Source of the DNA: Kitasatospora sp. MAA19
GTDB taxonomy: Bacteria; Actinomycetota; Actinomycetes; Streptomycetales; Streptomycetaceae
DNA length: 64,000 bases
Assembly (NCBI RefSeq): GCF_029894125.1
Contig: NZ_JARXYZ010000012.1
Coordinates: 62,001 to 126,000, forward strand
Direction: 5' to 3'
A program made the position numbers and the translations under genes. This document shows, in pieces, positions 35,363 through 42,729 of the stretch. The notes under the pieces are model-generated. The model did not search any database. It saw only the letters and a program-made list of their open reading frames with translations, and had not been told where the DNA came from. Numbering within the stretch: the first letter of the stretch is position 1; each line of letters opens with the position of its first letter.

Positions 35363-36547
35363 ATGGCCATCAGAGTGCAGCTGAGCCCGCGCCAGGCCGA
35401 GGCGCGGGAGGAGTACGAGTCCTTCGCCCGGGAAGCGGTCGCCCCGTCCGCGAACGGGTGGGACCGCGCCGAGCGGCTCCCCGAGGAGTTCCTCAAGGAC
35501 TTCGCCGACCGCGGCTACCTGGCGTCCGCCGTACCGCCCGAGTACGGCGGCGCCGGGCTGGACGCGATCACCTTCGGCCTCCTCAACGAGGAGCTGGGGC
35601 GCGGGTGTTCGTCCGTCCGCAGCCTCGTCACCGTGCACGGCATGGCCTGCCAGGCCGTCGCCCGGTGGGGGACCGCGAGCCAGCGCGCCGACTGGCTCCC
35701 GAAGCTCGCCTCGGGCGAGGCGATCGGCGCCTTCGCGCTCACCGAGCCGGGCGCCGGCAGCGACGTCAAGGCGCTGGCCACCACCGCCCGGCGGGTCGGC
35801 GACGGCTTCCGGCTCGACGGTGCGAAGCGGTGGATCACCTTCGGCCGACGTGCCGACGTCTACCTGCTGTTCGCCCGCCTCGACGGCCTGGAGACGGCGT
35901 TCCTGGTGCCGCGCGACGCCCCCGGGCTGGAGGTCCGGCCGATCACCGGCGTCCTCGGCACCAGGGCGTCGATGCTCGCCGAACTGGACCTGGCGGACTG
36001 CCGGGTGGCCGGCGACGCGCTCCTCGCCCGCCCCGGCTTCGGACTGAGTGCCGTCGCCGCCGGCGCGCTGGAGCTGGGCCGCTACAGCGTCGCCTGGGGG
36101 TGCGTCGGCCTCTCCCAGGCCTGCCTGGACGCCAGCCTCGACCACGCCGACCGCAGGGAGACCTTCGGAGTCCGGCTCCGCGACCACCAACTCGTCCAGC
36201 GCATGATCGCCGACATGGCCACCGGCACCGCCGCCGCCCGGCTGCTGTGCCAGCAGGCGGGCTGGCTGCGGCAGGCCCGCTCCACCGAGAGCCTGTACGC
36301 CACCTGGCTCGCCAAGTACCACTCCTCCGTCACCGCGTTCCGGTCGGCCTCGGACGCCGTCCAGGTGCACGGCGCTCACGGCTGCGGCGGTGACTACCCG
36401 GTGCAGCGCTACCTGCGGGACGCGAAGGTCATGGAGATCATCGAGGGCAGCACCGAGCTCCAGCAGACCACGATCGCCGAATCGGCCTACCACGCCCGCC
36501 CGCGGGCCACGGCCCCCACCAGCCCCACCGGAGAGGTGACGGCTTGA
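35363..36547 (+). CDS. FkbI-like acyl-ACP dehydrogenase; stop codon supplied by an IS end
   Basis: A 394-aa ACAD. TEPGAGSDVKALATTARRVG is the flavin/substrate loop. EIIEGSTELQQ holds the Glu expected as catalytic base, and CGGDYPVQRYLRDAKVMEI is typical of the family. In FkbI/ZmaE-type pathways this enzyme takes part in oxidising the ACP-bound three-carbon unit to the malonyl level. GGGAGG lies four bases before the ATG. The last base of the final sense codon and the whole stop (GCT-TGA) belong to the adjoining IS605-type element. Before insertion the frame would have ended GCG-TAA with the same last residue, so the protein is unchanged. Confidence 0.9.
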   Translation: MAIRVQLSPRQAEAREEYESFAREAVAPSANGWDRAERLPEEFLKDFADRGYLASAVPPEYGGAGLDAITFGLLNEELGRGCSSVRSLVTVHGMACQAVARWGTASQRADWLPKLASGEAIGAFALTEPGAGSDVKALATTARRVGDGFRLDGAKRWITFGRRADVYLLFARLDGLETAFLVPRDAPGLEVRPITGVLGTRASMLAELDLADCRVAGDALLARPGFGLSAVAAGALELGRYSVAWGCVGLSQACLDASLDHADRRETFGVRLRDHQLVQRMIADMATGTAAARLLCQQAGWLRQARSTESLYATWLAKYHSSVTAFRSASDAVQVHGAHGCGGDYPVQRYLRDAKVMEIIEGSTELQQTTIAESAYHARPRATAPTSPTGEVTA

Positions 36548-36680
36548 CTTCCTCCCCCGGCTGAAGGCCGGGGGATTCCCCTCAGCCTCGCGACTGAGCC
36601 GCTGCGCGTGTGCGCTGCGGTGGGACGACTTCCTGCTTCGCCGACGACTGCCCGCCCGGAGTGCTCCGTTGAGGTCTTAC
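36544..36680 (-). ncRNA. Predicted omega/reRNA at the tnpB 3' end
   Basis: In TnpB systems the guide scaffold overlaps the 3' end of tnpB and runs to the right end. Here the scaffold should finish with the 36554-36574 hairpin and AGGAAGTCAA. The guide would be read from outside the element, the complement of about 36524-36543, which is the 3' end of the FkbI-like gene. With TTAC as target-adjacent motif it would match the empty site. The upstream boundary is a guess. Confidence 0.45.
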
Positions 36681-37802
36681 ACCGTCTCCACAGGCTGTCA
36701 CCGCCAGTCCGGCGGCCAGGATGTTGCGTGCCGCGTTCACGTCCCGGTCGTGCCGCGCGCCGCAGGCGCATTCCCACGCGCGGACGTTCAGGGGCATCCT
36801 CGCGGCGATCACGCCGCAGGCCGAGCACAGTTTCGAGCTGGGGAACCACCGGTCGATGGTCACCAGGTCCCGGCCGTACCACTGGGCCTTGTACTCCAGC
36901 ATGGACCGCATCTCGGTCCAGCTCGCGTCGCTGATGGCGCGGGCGAGCGTGTGGTTCCCCAGCATGTTGCGGACGGTCAGGTCCTCGATCACGACCGTTT
37001 GGTTCTCACGGACGAGTCGGGTGGTGAGCTTGTGCAGGAAGTCCCTGCGGCGGTCGGCGATGCGCGCGTGCACCTTCGCGACCTTGAGCCGGGCCCTGGC
37101 CCGGTTGTTGGAGCCCTTGGCCTTGCGGGACAGCTCCCGCTGGGCCCTGGCCAGGCGTTCCCGGTCCTTGCGCTCGTGCCGGGGGTTGGTGATCTTCTCC
37201 CCGGTGGACAGCGTCACCAGACTGGTGATCCCCGCGTCGATCCCGACCGCCGGGTTCACGGGTGCGGGCATCGTCGGGCGGTCCTCGCACAGCAGGGCGA
37301 CGAACCAGCGCCCCGCGCTGTCCTGCGACACGGTCACCGTGGACGGCGCCGCGCCCTGCGGCAGCGGCCTGGACCACACAATGTCCAGCGGCTGATCCAT
37401 CTTCGCCAGCGTCAGCCGGCCGTCCCGGAACCGGAACGCGGAGGACGTGTACTCGGCGGACCTGCGGGACTTCTTCCGGGACTTGAACGTCGGGTACTTC
37501 GCCCGCTTCTGCCAGAAGTTGGTGAACGCCCCCTGCAAGTGCCGCAGCGCCTGCTGCAACGGAACCGACGACACCTCGGACAGGTAGGACAGTTCCCCGG
37601 TCTTCTTCCACCCCGTCAGCATCGCGCTGGTGGTGTTGTAGTTGACCCTCTCCTGACGCAGCGTCCACGCCTCCGTGCGGGCCTGCAACGCCATGTTGTA
37701 GACCTTCCGCACACACCCGAAGGTGCGCGACAGCTCAGCCGCCTGCGCATCCGTCGGATAGAAGCGGCACTTGAAAGCCCGCTTCACGTGAGGCCTGATC
37801 AT
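36582..37802 (-). CDS. tnpB: TnpB, IS605-family RNA-guided nuclease
   Basis: A 406-aa TnpB (OrfB_IS605) protein. The N-terminal helix-turn-helix-like domain starts FKCRFYPTDAQ. The RuvC-like residues are Asp189 (GIDAGI), Glu273 (VIEDL) and Asp354 (DRDVNAARNI). The zinc ribbon is complete: Cys326 and Cys329 (CSACG) with Cys345 and Cys347 (CACG). Length and motifs are those of an intact enzyme. TnpB cleaves DNA next to a target-adjacent motif, guided by an RNA made from the element's right end. By analogy it would re-cut empty sites and so maintain the element. It starts 25 bases inside the left end and stops eight bases before the right-end hairpin. Confidence 0.93.
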   Translation of the reverse strand: MIRPHVKRAFKCRFYPTDAQAAELSRTFGCVRKVYNMALQARTEAWTLRQERVNYNTTSAMLTGWKKTGELSYLSEVSSVPLQQALRHLQGAFTNFWQKRAKYPTFKSRKKSRRSAEYTSSAFRFRDGRLTLAKMDQPLDIVWSRPLPQGAAPSTVTVSQDSAGRWFVALLCEDRPTMPAPVNPAVGIDAGITSLVTLSTGEKITNPRHERKDRERLARAQRELSRKAKGSNNRARARLKVAKVHARIADRRRDFLHKLTTRLVRENQTVVIEDLTVRNMLGNHTLARAISDASWTEMRSMLEYKAQWYGRDLVTIDRWFPSSKLCSACGVIAARMPLNVRAWECACGARHDRDVNAARNILAAGLAVTACGDGVRPQRSTPGGQSSAKQEVVPPQRTRAAAQSRG

Positions 37803-37912
37803 GCGTCACAAACTAGCGTGACTACAGGTAACGATCAAATCTGCGGGTCGGAGCACAGCGGTCCGCCCTGGCGGCGAAACGCTGCCCGCTGTCCCGCTCC
37901 GCAGGAGTTTCG

Positions 37913-37943
37913 CTTCCTCCCCTGGCTAAAGCCGAGGGCATCC
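37913..37943 (-). repeat. Orphan right-end-like hairpin of an IS605-type element
   Basis: On the plus strand, CTTCCTCCCCTGGCTAAAG here matches CTTCCTCCCCCGGCTGAAG at 36548 closely and in the same orientation. Arms CCCCTGGC and GCCGAGGG pair imperfectly around TAAA. It lies 86 bases outside the intact element and just before the FkbH-like gene, so it is probably the decayed right end of an older insertion. Confidence 0.55.
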
Positions 37944-37957
37944 ACGAAAGGAATCCG

Positions 37958-39037
37958 ATGACCACGCACGAGACCACCGACCCTGCCGAGCCCGCCCCGA
38001 CCGTCAAGTGCGTGGTCTGGGACCTCGACAACACCGTGTGGGACGGCATCCTCCTGGAGGACGGCGAGGCGCAGCTGCGCCCCGGGATCCGGGAGGTGAT
38101 CGTCGAGCTGGACCGCCGCGGCATCCTGCACTCGATCGCCAGCCGCAACGACCACGACGCCGCCGTGGCCGAGCTGCGCCGCCACGGCCTGCTCGACTAC
38201 TTCCTGTACCCGCAGATCAACTGGAACGCGAAGTCCTCCTCCGTCCGCTCCATCGCGAAGTCCCTCAACCTGGGCCTCGACGCGTTCGCCTTCGTCGACG
38301 ACGACGCCGTCGAGCGCGGCGAGGTCGGCTTCGAGATCCCCGAAGTCCGGTGCATCGACGCCGCGGAGGCCGCCGAGCTCGCCGAGCGGCCGGAGTTCTC
38401 CCCCCGGTTCGTCACCGAGGACTCGGCCAGGCGGCGCGAGATGTACCTGGCCGACCAGGAACGCAACCGGGTCGAGCAGGAGTTCACCGGCCCGCAGGAC
38501 GCCTTCCTCGCCACGCTGGGCATGACGCTCACCATCGTCCCGGCCCAGGAGGAGGACCTGTTCCGGGCCGAGGAGCTGACCGTCCGCACCCACCAGCTCA
38601 ACACCACCGGCTACACGTACTCCTACGAGGAGCTCGACGCCTTCCGGCGGGCCGACACCCACGAGCTGCTGGTCGCGCGCCTGGAGGACCGGCACGGGCC
38701 GTACGGGACGATCGGTCTCGTCCTGGTCGCCAAGGACGGCGATCTGTGGACCCTCAAGCTGCTGCTGATGTCGTGCCGGGTGATGTCCCGGGGCGTCGGC
38801 GGCGTGATGATCAACCACCTCCGCCGGCGCGCCCGGGACGCGGGGGCGCGGCTGCGGGCCGAGTACCTGCCCAACGGGCGCAACCGGATGATGCTGGTCA
38901 CCTACAAGTTCACCGGCTTCCGGCAGCTTCCGGGCGAGGACGGGCCGACGGTCTTCGAGGCCGACCTCGCGGACGTGCCCGACGACCCGTCGTACCTGAA
39001 GGTGGAGGTCCTGCCCGGAACGGACCGGGCTCGATGA
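37958..39037 (+). CDS. FkbH-like HAD-superfamily glyceryl-ACP synthase
   Basis: A 359-aa FkbH-type protein. The HAD nucleophile motif is VVWDLDNTVWDG with Asp22 and Asp24; HSIASRNDHD and FVDDDAVERGEV are the later HAD motifs. The C-terminal half (about 190-359) is the FkbH acyltransferase-like part, with TVRTHQLNTTGYTYS. FkbH enzymes take 1,3-bisphosphoglycerate, lose phosphate and place the glyceryl unit on the pathway ACP, the first step toward hydroxy- or methoxymalonyl-ACP. AAGGA lies seven bases upstream. It follows the IS element and overlaps the thioesterase gene by four bases. Confidence 0.92.
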   Translation: MTTHETTDPAEPAPTVKCVVWDLDNTVWDGILLEDGEAQLRPGIREVIVELDRRGILHSIASRNDHDAAVAELRRHGLLDYFLYPQINWNAKSSSVRSIAKSLNLGLDAFAFVDDDAVERGEVGFEIPEVRCIDAAEAAELAERPEFSPRFVTEDSARRREMYLADQERNRVEQEFTGPQDAFLATLGMTLTIVPAQEEDLFRAEELTVRTHQLNTTGYTYSYEELDAFRRADTHELLVARLEDRHGPYGTIGLVLVAKDGDLWTLKLLLMSCRVMSRGVGGVMINHLRRRARDAGARLRAEYLPNGRNRMMLVTYKFTGFRQLPGEDGPTVFEADLADVPDDPSYLKVEVLPGTDRAR

Positions 39038-39888
39038 GCCGGGACACGGCGGTCGGCAGCGCATGGGTGGTCCGGCCGGCGCCCAGGCCCGACGCCCGGC
39101 TGCGGCTGATCTGCTTCGCCTACGCCGGGGGCGGGAGCTCCGCCTTCGCCGAGTGGCCGCGCGCGCTGCCCGCGGACGTCGAGGTGTGCGCGGTCCGGCT
39201 CCCGGGCCGCGAGTCGCGGATCTTCCAGCCCGCGTACCGCGACGTCGACGAGCTGGTGCCCGTCCTCACCGAGGTGCTCGCCGGGCCCTGCGAGGCCCCG
39301 TTCGTGCTGTTCGGGCACAGCATGGGCGCGCTGATCGCCTTCGCGCTCGCGCGCCGGCTCCGCGCCGAGGGCCGGCCCGCCCCCGAACACCTCGTCGTCT
39401 CCGGGCGCCGGGCCCCCCAGCTCGTCCACAACCGGCCGCTCATCCACCACCTGCCCGACGGCCAGTTCGTGGAACGGCTCCGGGAGCTCGGCGGCACTCC
39501 GGAGGAACTGCTCGCGGACGCCCGGGCGATGCGACTGGTCCTGCCCGGGCTGCGGGCCGACTTCCAGCTCAACGACACCTACAGCCACCGACCGGAGGAG
39601 CCCCTGCCCGTCCCGGTCACCGCCTTCGGCGGCCGGGCCGATCCGCACGTCGACCCGGAGGGCGTCGCGGCCTGGGCCCGTCAGAGCACCGGCCGGTTCA
39701 CCATGCGGATGTTCGACGGCGGCCACTTCTTCCTGCACTCGGCCCGCCAGGAGGTGCTCCGCGAACTGGGCCGCCTCCTGCGCCGACCCGCCGATCCGAT
39801 CGCCGACCCGGTCATCGACCCGGTCGCTGATCCGATCATCGACACGGTCGCGCGCTGCGGCAACTCCCGTCCATCCCAGGTGATATGA
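39034..39888 (+). CDS. Type II thioesterase
   Basis: A 284-aa alpha/beta hydrolase of the GrsT/RifR type. The N-terminal CFAYAGGGSSAF forms the oxyanion region. GHSMG holds nucleophile Ser96, an Asp lies in FGGRADPHVD, and the His in DGGHFFLH. Such enzymes remove misprimed or stalled acyl groups from carriers; since the PKS has no thioesterase domain, this one might also release the product. The C-terminal tail contains repeated Asp-Pro units (DPIADPVIDPVADP) from a short DNA repeat. ATG overlaps the FkbH-like stop by four bases. Confidence 0.92.
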   Translation: MSRDTAVGSAWVVRPAPRPDARLRLICFAYAGGGSSAFAEWPRALPADVEVCAVRLPGRESRIFQPAYRDVDELVPVLTEVLAGPCEAPFVLFGHSMGALIAFALARRLRAEGRPAPEHLVVSGRRAPQLVHNRPLIHHLPDGQFVERLRELGGTPEELLADARAMRLVLPGLRADFQLNDTYSHRPEEPLPVPVTAFGGRADPHVDPEGVAAWARQSTGRFTMRMFDGGHFFLHSARQEVLRELGRLLRRPADPIADPVIDPVADPIIDTVARCGNSRPSQVI

Positions 39889-39993
39889 CAGGGATTCGAA
39901 TCGTTCCCGGGAAACCGGGCACCACTGCGGTGGACACCGGATACTGTGCGACCATCGCGACCGCGGAGTCACGGACGAAAGGAATGGGAACCC

Positions 39994-40647
39994 GTGCCTG
40001 CCCTGTCCAACCTGTGGTGGTTCTTCACAGCCTCCCTGGTCCTGCTGCTCATCCCCGGCCCGTCCGTGCTCTACGTGACCGGCCGCACCCTCGACCAGGG
40101 CCGCCGGGCCGGACTCCTGTCCACCCTGGGCCTCGCCTGCGGCGACGTGGTCCAGGTGATCGCGGCCGTGGTGGGCCTGTCCGCCCTGGTGGCCTCCTCC
40201 GAGACGGCCTTCTCGGTGGTCAAGTACGTGGGCGCCGCCTACCTCGCCTGGCTCGGCATCAAGCGGCTGCGCACCCCCGACCCCGACCCCTCCGTCGAAC
40301 GGGCCGAGACGCCGCCCGCCCGCACCGCCCGGATCTTCTCCGACGGACTGGTCGTCAACGCCCTCAACCCGAAGAGCACCCTGTTCTTCCTCGCCTTCCT
40401 CCCCGCGTTCATCGACGGCGGCAGGGGAGCGGTCTGGTCGCAGACCCTGGTGTTCGGTCTGATCTTCGTGGTGGTCGGCATGGTGACCAACGCCGGGTGG
40501 GCCCTGCTGGGCTCACTCCTGCACAAGAGCGCCCGGCGCAGCCGCACCTTCCTGCGCGTGGAACGCTACGTTGTGGCCGGGGTCTTCTTCCTCCTCTCCG
40601 CCGCCACCCTCGCCACCGGCCTGACCGACCACCGCCGCCCCGCCTGA
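39994..40647 (+). CDS. LysE/RhtB-family exporter
   Basis: A 217-aa membrane protein with about six hydrophobic segments. The N-terminal LLIPGPSVLYVTGRTLDQGR is the family signature (PGP motif). LNPKSTLFFLAFLPAF in the centre is also typical. LysE/RhtB proteins export amino acids and similar small polar compounds. Placed directly behind the cluster's thioesterase gene on the same strand, it is a plausible exporter of a small zwitterionic product or a self-resistance gene. GTG 39994 follows AAAGGA by ten bases; a longer upstream frame is Arg-rich and unlikely. Confidence 0.85.
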   Translation: MPALSNLWWFFTASLVLLLIPGPSVLYVTGRTLDQGRRAGLLSTLGLACGDVVQVIAAVVGLSALVASSETAFSVVKYVGAAYLAWLGIKRLRTPDPDPSVERAETPPARTARIFSDGLVVNALNPKSTLFFLAFLPAFIDGGRGAVWSQTLVFGLIFVVVGMVTNAGWALLGSLLHKSARRSRTFLRVERYVVAGVFFLLSAATLATGLTDHRRPA

Positions 40648-40782
40648 CCGGTCCGGTCCCGCCCGGCCCGGCCCGCCGCCGCCCCGCCTGACCGGTCCGG
40701 TCCCGCCCGGCCCGGCCCGCCGCCGCCCCGCCTGACCGGTCCGGTCCCGCCCGGCCCGCCGCCGCCCCGCCTGACCGGTCCG
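40643..40782. repeat. 44-bp tandem repeat behind the LysE gene
   Basis: Two perfect 44-base copies begin at 40643 and 40687 with CCTGACCGGTCC. A 39-base copy at 40731 lacks five bases, and a 13-base partial starts at 40770. Each unit restates the codons around the LysE stop. It fills the space between convergent genes. Confidence 0.9.
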
Positions 40783-40791
40783 CGGACCGGT
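40774..40791. terminator. Palindrome between convergent LysE and LuxR genes
   Basis: ACCGGTCCGCGGACCGGT is an 18-base perfect palindrome at the end of the tandem repeat and abuts the LuxR stop at 40792. It probably acts as, or with the repeats forms, a bidirectional terminator. Confidence 0.45.
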
Positions 40792-41820
40792 TCAGAGCAG
40801 GTCGGCGCGGGCGGCCTGGATACCGGCCTGGAAGCGGGTGCGTGCGCCGAACCGGTCCATCAGCTCCCGTACCCAGCGCTGCACCGTCCGGGTGGAGACG
40901 ACCAGTTGACGGGCGATGCTCTCGTCCGTCAGGCCGGAGGCGAGCAGCGCCAGCAGCCGGTGGTGCCGGTCCTCCGGCTCGTCCGCGGTGTCCGGCGCGG
41001 GGAAGTGCATCGCGTGCGACCAGTGCAGCTCGAACAGGCCGATCAGCGCGTCCAGCAGCGAGGACGGCCGGACCAGCAGGACGTGTTCCAGCTCGGTGCC
41101 CGCGCTCACCGGAAGCAGCGCCCAGCGGGCGTCCACCACCGCCAGCTTCAACGGCAACTCCGGTAGCACCCGGGCCCGTTCGCCGAGCCGGATGAAGGAG
41201 CGGATCTCGGCCGTGCGCTCCGGCTCGCGCAGCACCCGGCTCTCGTAGACCGCCCGCATCTCCACCCCGCGGCCGAGCAGGGCGAGTTCGGTCTCCGGGT
41301 CGCTGCGCCGCACGTACGGCGGTTTGTCCAGCACCCGCACCTGCTCGCGCACGCCCAGCTGGAGGCTGCGCCAGAGCTCGGCGATCGCCCCCCGGCCGGT
41401 GATCACCTCGACCAGTTCGGCCATCCCGGCCTCGGCCGGGCTGCGCCGGTAGGTGCGCATCAACTCGTTGATCCGGCCGCGGGCCCGGCGCAACTCGACC
41501 TCACGCCTGAGCAGCAGCTCCTCCAGCGCGACGTCCGGCGCGGCCGCGGTCCACTGCTCCCGGCCCGGCGACGGCCGTTCCACCAGGCCCTGCGCGACCA
41601 GTGATTCCAGCACTGCGGCGGCCCGTTCCGCGGCCAGGCCGCACCGGGCGCCGAGCTGCCGGGCCGAGGCGCCACCGTCGGACAGCAGCCGCAGGTACAG
41701 CTCCTCCTCCGCCGCGTCGAGGCCCAATCCGGCGAACCTGCCTGCGCCCGACTCCGGCACCGGGCACCCCCATTCCCGGCCGAGCCGGCGCCGGCCCTGT
41801 GCCGGCAGGCCGTCCGTCAT
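40792..41820 (-). CDS. LuxR-type HTH regulator with TrmB-like N-terminus, right edge of the cluster
   Basis: About 342 aa from ATG 41820, with GAGGG upstream. The N-terminal winged helix (about residues 30-90) reads DAAEEELYLRLLSDGGASAR, then the TrmB-like LVERPSPGREQW. A sensing region follows. A C-terminal LuxR helix-turn-helix (about 275-340) contains ALLASGLTDESIARQL and STRTVQRWVRELM. The layout parallels that of the regulator at 17883, including a middle section that ends with a FELHWSHA/FEFCWQGA-type stretch. The pair therefore looks like related pathway-specific regulators at the two cluster borders, though this one could equally serve the peptidase gene to its right. Confidence 0.85.
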   Translation of the reverse strand: MTDGLPAQGRRRLGREWGCPVPESGAGRFAGLGLDAAEEELYLRLLSDGGASARQLGARCGLAAERAAAVLESLVAQGLVERPSPGREQWTAAAPDVALEELLLRREVELRRARGRINELMRTYRRSPAEAGMAELVEVITGRGAIAELWRSLQLGVREQVRVLDKPPYVRRSDPETELALLGRGVEMRAVYESRVLREPERTAEIRSFIRLGERARVLPELPLKLAVVDARWALLPVSAGTELEHVLLVRPSSLLDALIGLFELHWSHAMHFPAPDTADEPEDRHHRLLALLASGLTDESIARQLVVSTRTVQRWVRELMDRFGARTRFQAGIQAARADLL

Positions 41821-42030
41821 CGGACCGTGCCCTCGGACTGTCTGCCATCGGCGGGGTGAAATCAAGGATCCGCAGGAAGACATGTACCCGCCATGGCGGA
41901 ATCCTGACCGGCCCATAACCTTCCGGGCCCCACCGGCGGCGCGCACGCTGGGGCGACAGCGCGTTGCCCGCCGCCGGCCCCACCCGGCGGCCGCAAGGTC
42001 ATCCCCCATACCCCCACCGGGAGTTCACCC

Positions 42031-42729
42031 ATGTCCGCGTTCCGTCTCGCCCGTACGGCCACGGCCGTCCTGCTCGCCGTCTCGGGTGCCGCACTCGCCG
42101 CCGGCCCGGCCGACGCCGCGACCCCCGCGGCCGCCAGTGCCTCCGCCCACCACTACGGCCACTCCTACGACGGCGGCGTCTGGGGCGGTTACGTCGCCCA
42201 GGGCAGCGGCTTCCGTTCGGTGTCCGGGTCCTGGACGATGCCTCAGGTCCAGTGCAACACCGCCAACGACCTGTTCGCCCCCTGGGTCGGCATCGACGGC
42301 TACGGCTCGCAGACGGTCGAACAGACCGGCGTCCAGGTGGACTGCTCCAGCGGCTCGCCCGTCTACTCCGGCTGGTACGAGATGTACCCGGCCCCGCCGC
42401 AGTACTTCAACGACCCGGTGGACGCGGGGGACAGCTTCACCGCCGGGGTCGTCGCCAACGGCGGCGGCTCGTACACCCTGACGCTGACCGACACCACCAA
42501 GGGCTGGACCGAGACCACCCGCCAGCGGCTCAACGCCCAGAACGTCAGCGCCGAGGCCGTGATCGAGTCGCCCAGCCAGAGCTACCCGTCCTTCACCAGC
42601 CTGGACTTCTCCGGCATCACGGTGAACGGCCGGAGCTTCGACGCCTACAGCCCGCAGGCCATCGACAGCGGCCAGTACACCGAGACCGCCCTCCAGAACG
42701 GCGCCTTCTCGATCGTCCCGGCGAGCTAA
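42031..42729 (+). CDS. Secreted G1-family glutamic endopeptidase
   Basis: A 232-aa secreted protein. The signal peptide ends near AADA at residue 30. The mature part is a beta-sandwich peptidase of the eqolisin (G1) family. WVGIDGYGSQTVEQTG includes the conserved Gln98, and SAEAVIES contains the Glu of the catalytic pair (Glu175 or Glu179). YSGWYEMYPAPPQYF is a further family marker. Such enzymes are active in acid. GGGAG lies seven bases before the ATG. The gene overlaps the convergent symporter gene by four bases at the 3' ends. I see no link to the cluster on its left. Confidence 0.85.
   Translation: MSAFRLARTATAVLLAVSGAALAAGPADAATPAAASASAHHYGHSYDGGVWGGYVAQGSGFRSVSGSWTMPQVQCNTANDLFAPWVGIDGYGSQTVEQTGVQVDCSSGSPVYSGWYEMYPAPPQYFNDPVDAGDSFTAGVVANGGGSYTLTLTDTTKGWTETTRQRLNAQNVSAEAVIESPSQSYPSFTSLDFSGITVNGRSFDAYSPQAIDSGQYTETALQNGAFSIVPAS

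Larger units (their letters stand above)
36544..37827 (-). mobile_element. IS200/IS605-type element carrying tnpB only
   Basis: Boundaries follow the IS608 rule (left cleavage TTAC, right cleavage TCAA). In the tnpB sense, TTAC occupies 37831-37828 and the element starts at 37827. A left-end hairpin, GTCAC/GTGAC (37805-37822), lies five bases in. The right end has a perfect 8-bp hairpin (arms 36554-36561 and 36567-36574), then AGGAAG and TCAA ending at 36544. Removing these 1,284 bases joins GGTGACGGC to GTAACGATC and restores GCG-TAA at the end of the FkbI-like gene. There is no TnpA transposase inside, so mobility needs a TnpA in trans. It lies antisense within the biosynthetic operon. Confidence 0.8.
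17883..41820. other. Biosynthetic gene cluster: single-module PKS with hydroxymalonyl-ACP cassette
   Basis: About 24 kb between two LuxR-type regulators. All biosynthetic genes run rightward, most overlapping by 1-8 bases. Content in order: SagB-type oxidoreductase, ACAD, adenylating ligase, carrier, ACAD-like, DapB-like reductase, PPTase, ligase-carrier fusion, PKS module, FkbK-, FkbJ- and FkbI-like genes, an IS605-type insertion, FkbH-like, thioesterase, LysE exporter. The Fkb-type set makes an alpha-hydroxylated malonyl-ACP; the O-methyltransferase FkbG is missing. A small polyketide or acyl product from one or two condensations is the simplest expectation. Borders are inferred from gene direction and regulator positions. 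Confidence 0.8.

Noticed and set aside
36582..37943. Left border of the IS element at the 37913-37943 hairpin
   Set aside because: That hairpin resembles the right end, in the same orientation. TTAC plus a GTCAC/GTGAC hairpin at 37805-37831 gives a proper left end, and excision there restores the FkbI stop.
34070..39037. Methoxymalonyl-ACP cassette
   Set aside because: FkbK, J, I and H homologues are present but no O-methyltransferase is encoded in the cluster, so hydroxymalonyl-ACP is the better prediction.
40643..40782. Possible CRISPR-like repeats
   Set aside because: Units are contiguous with no spacers and derive from the end of the LysE gene.
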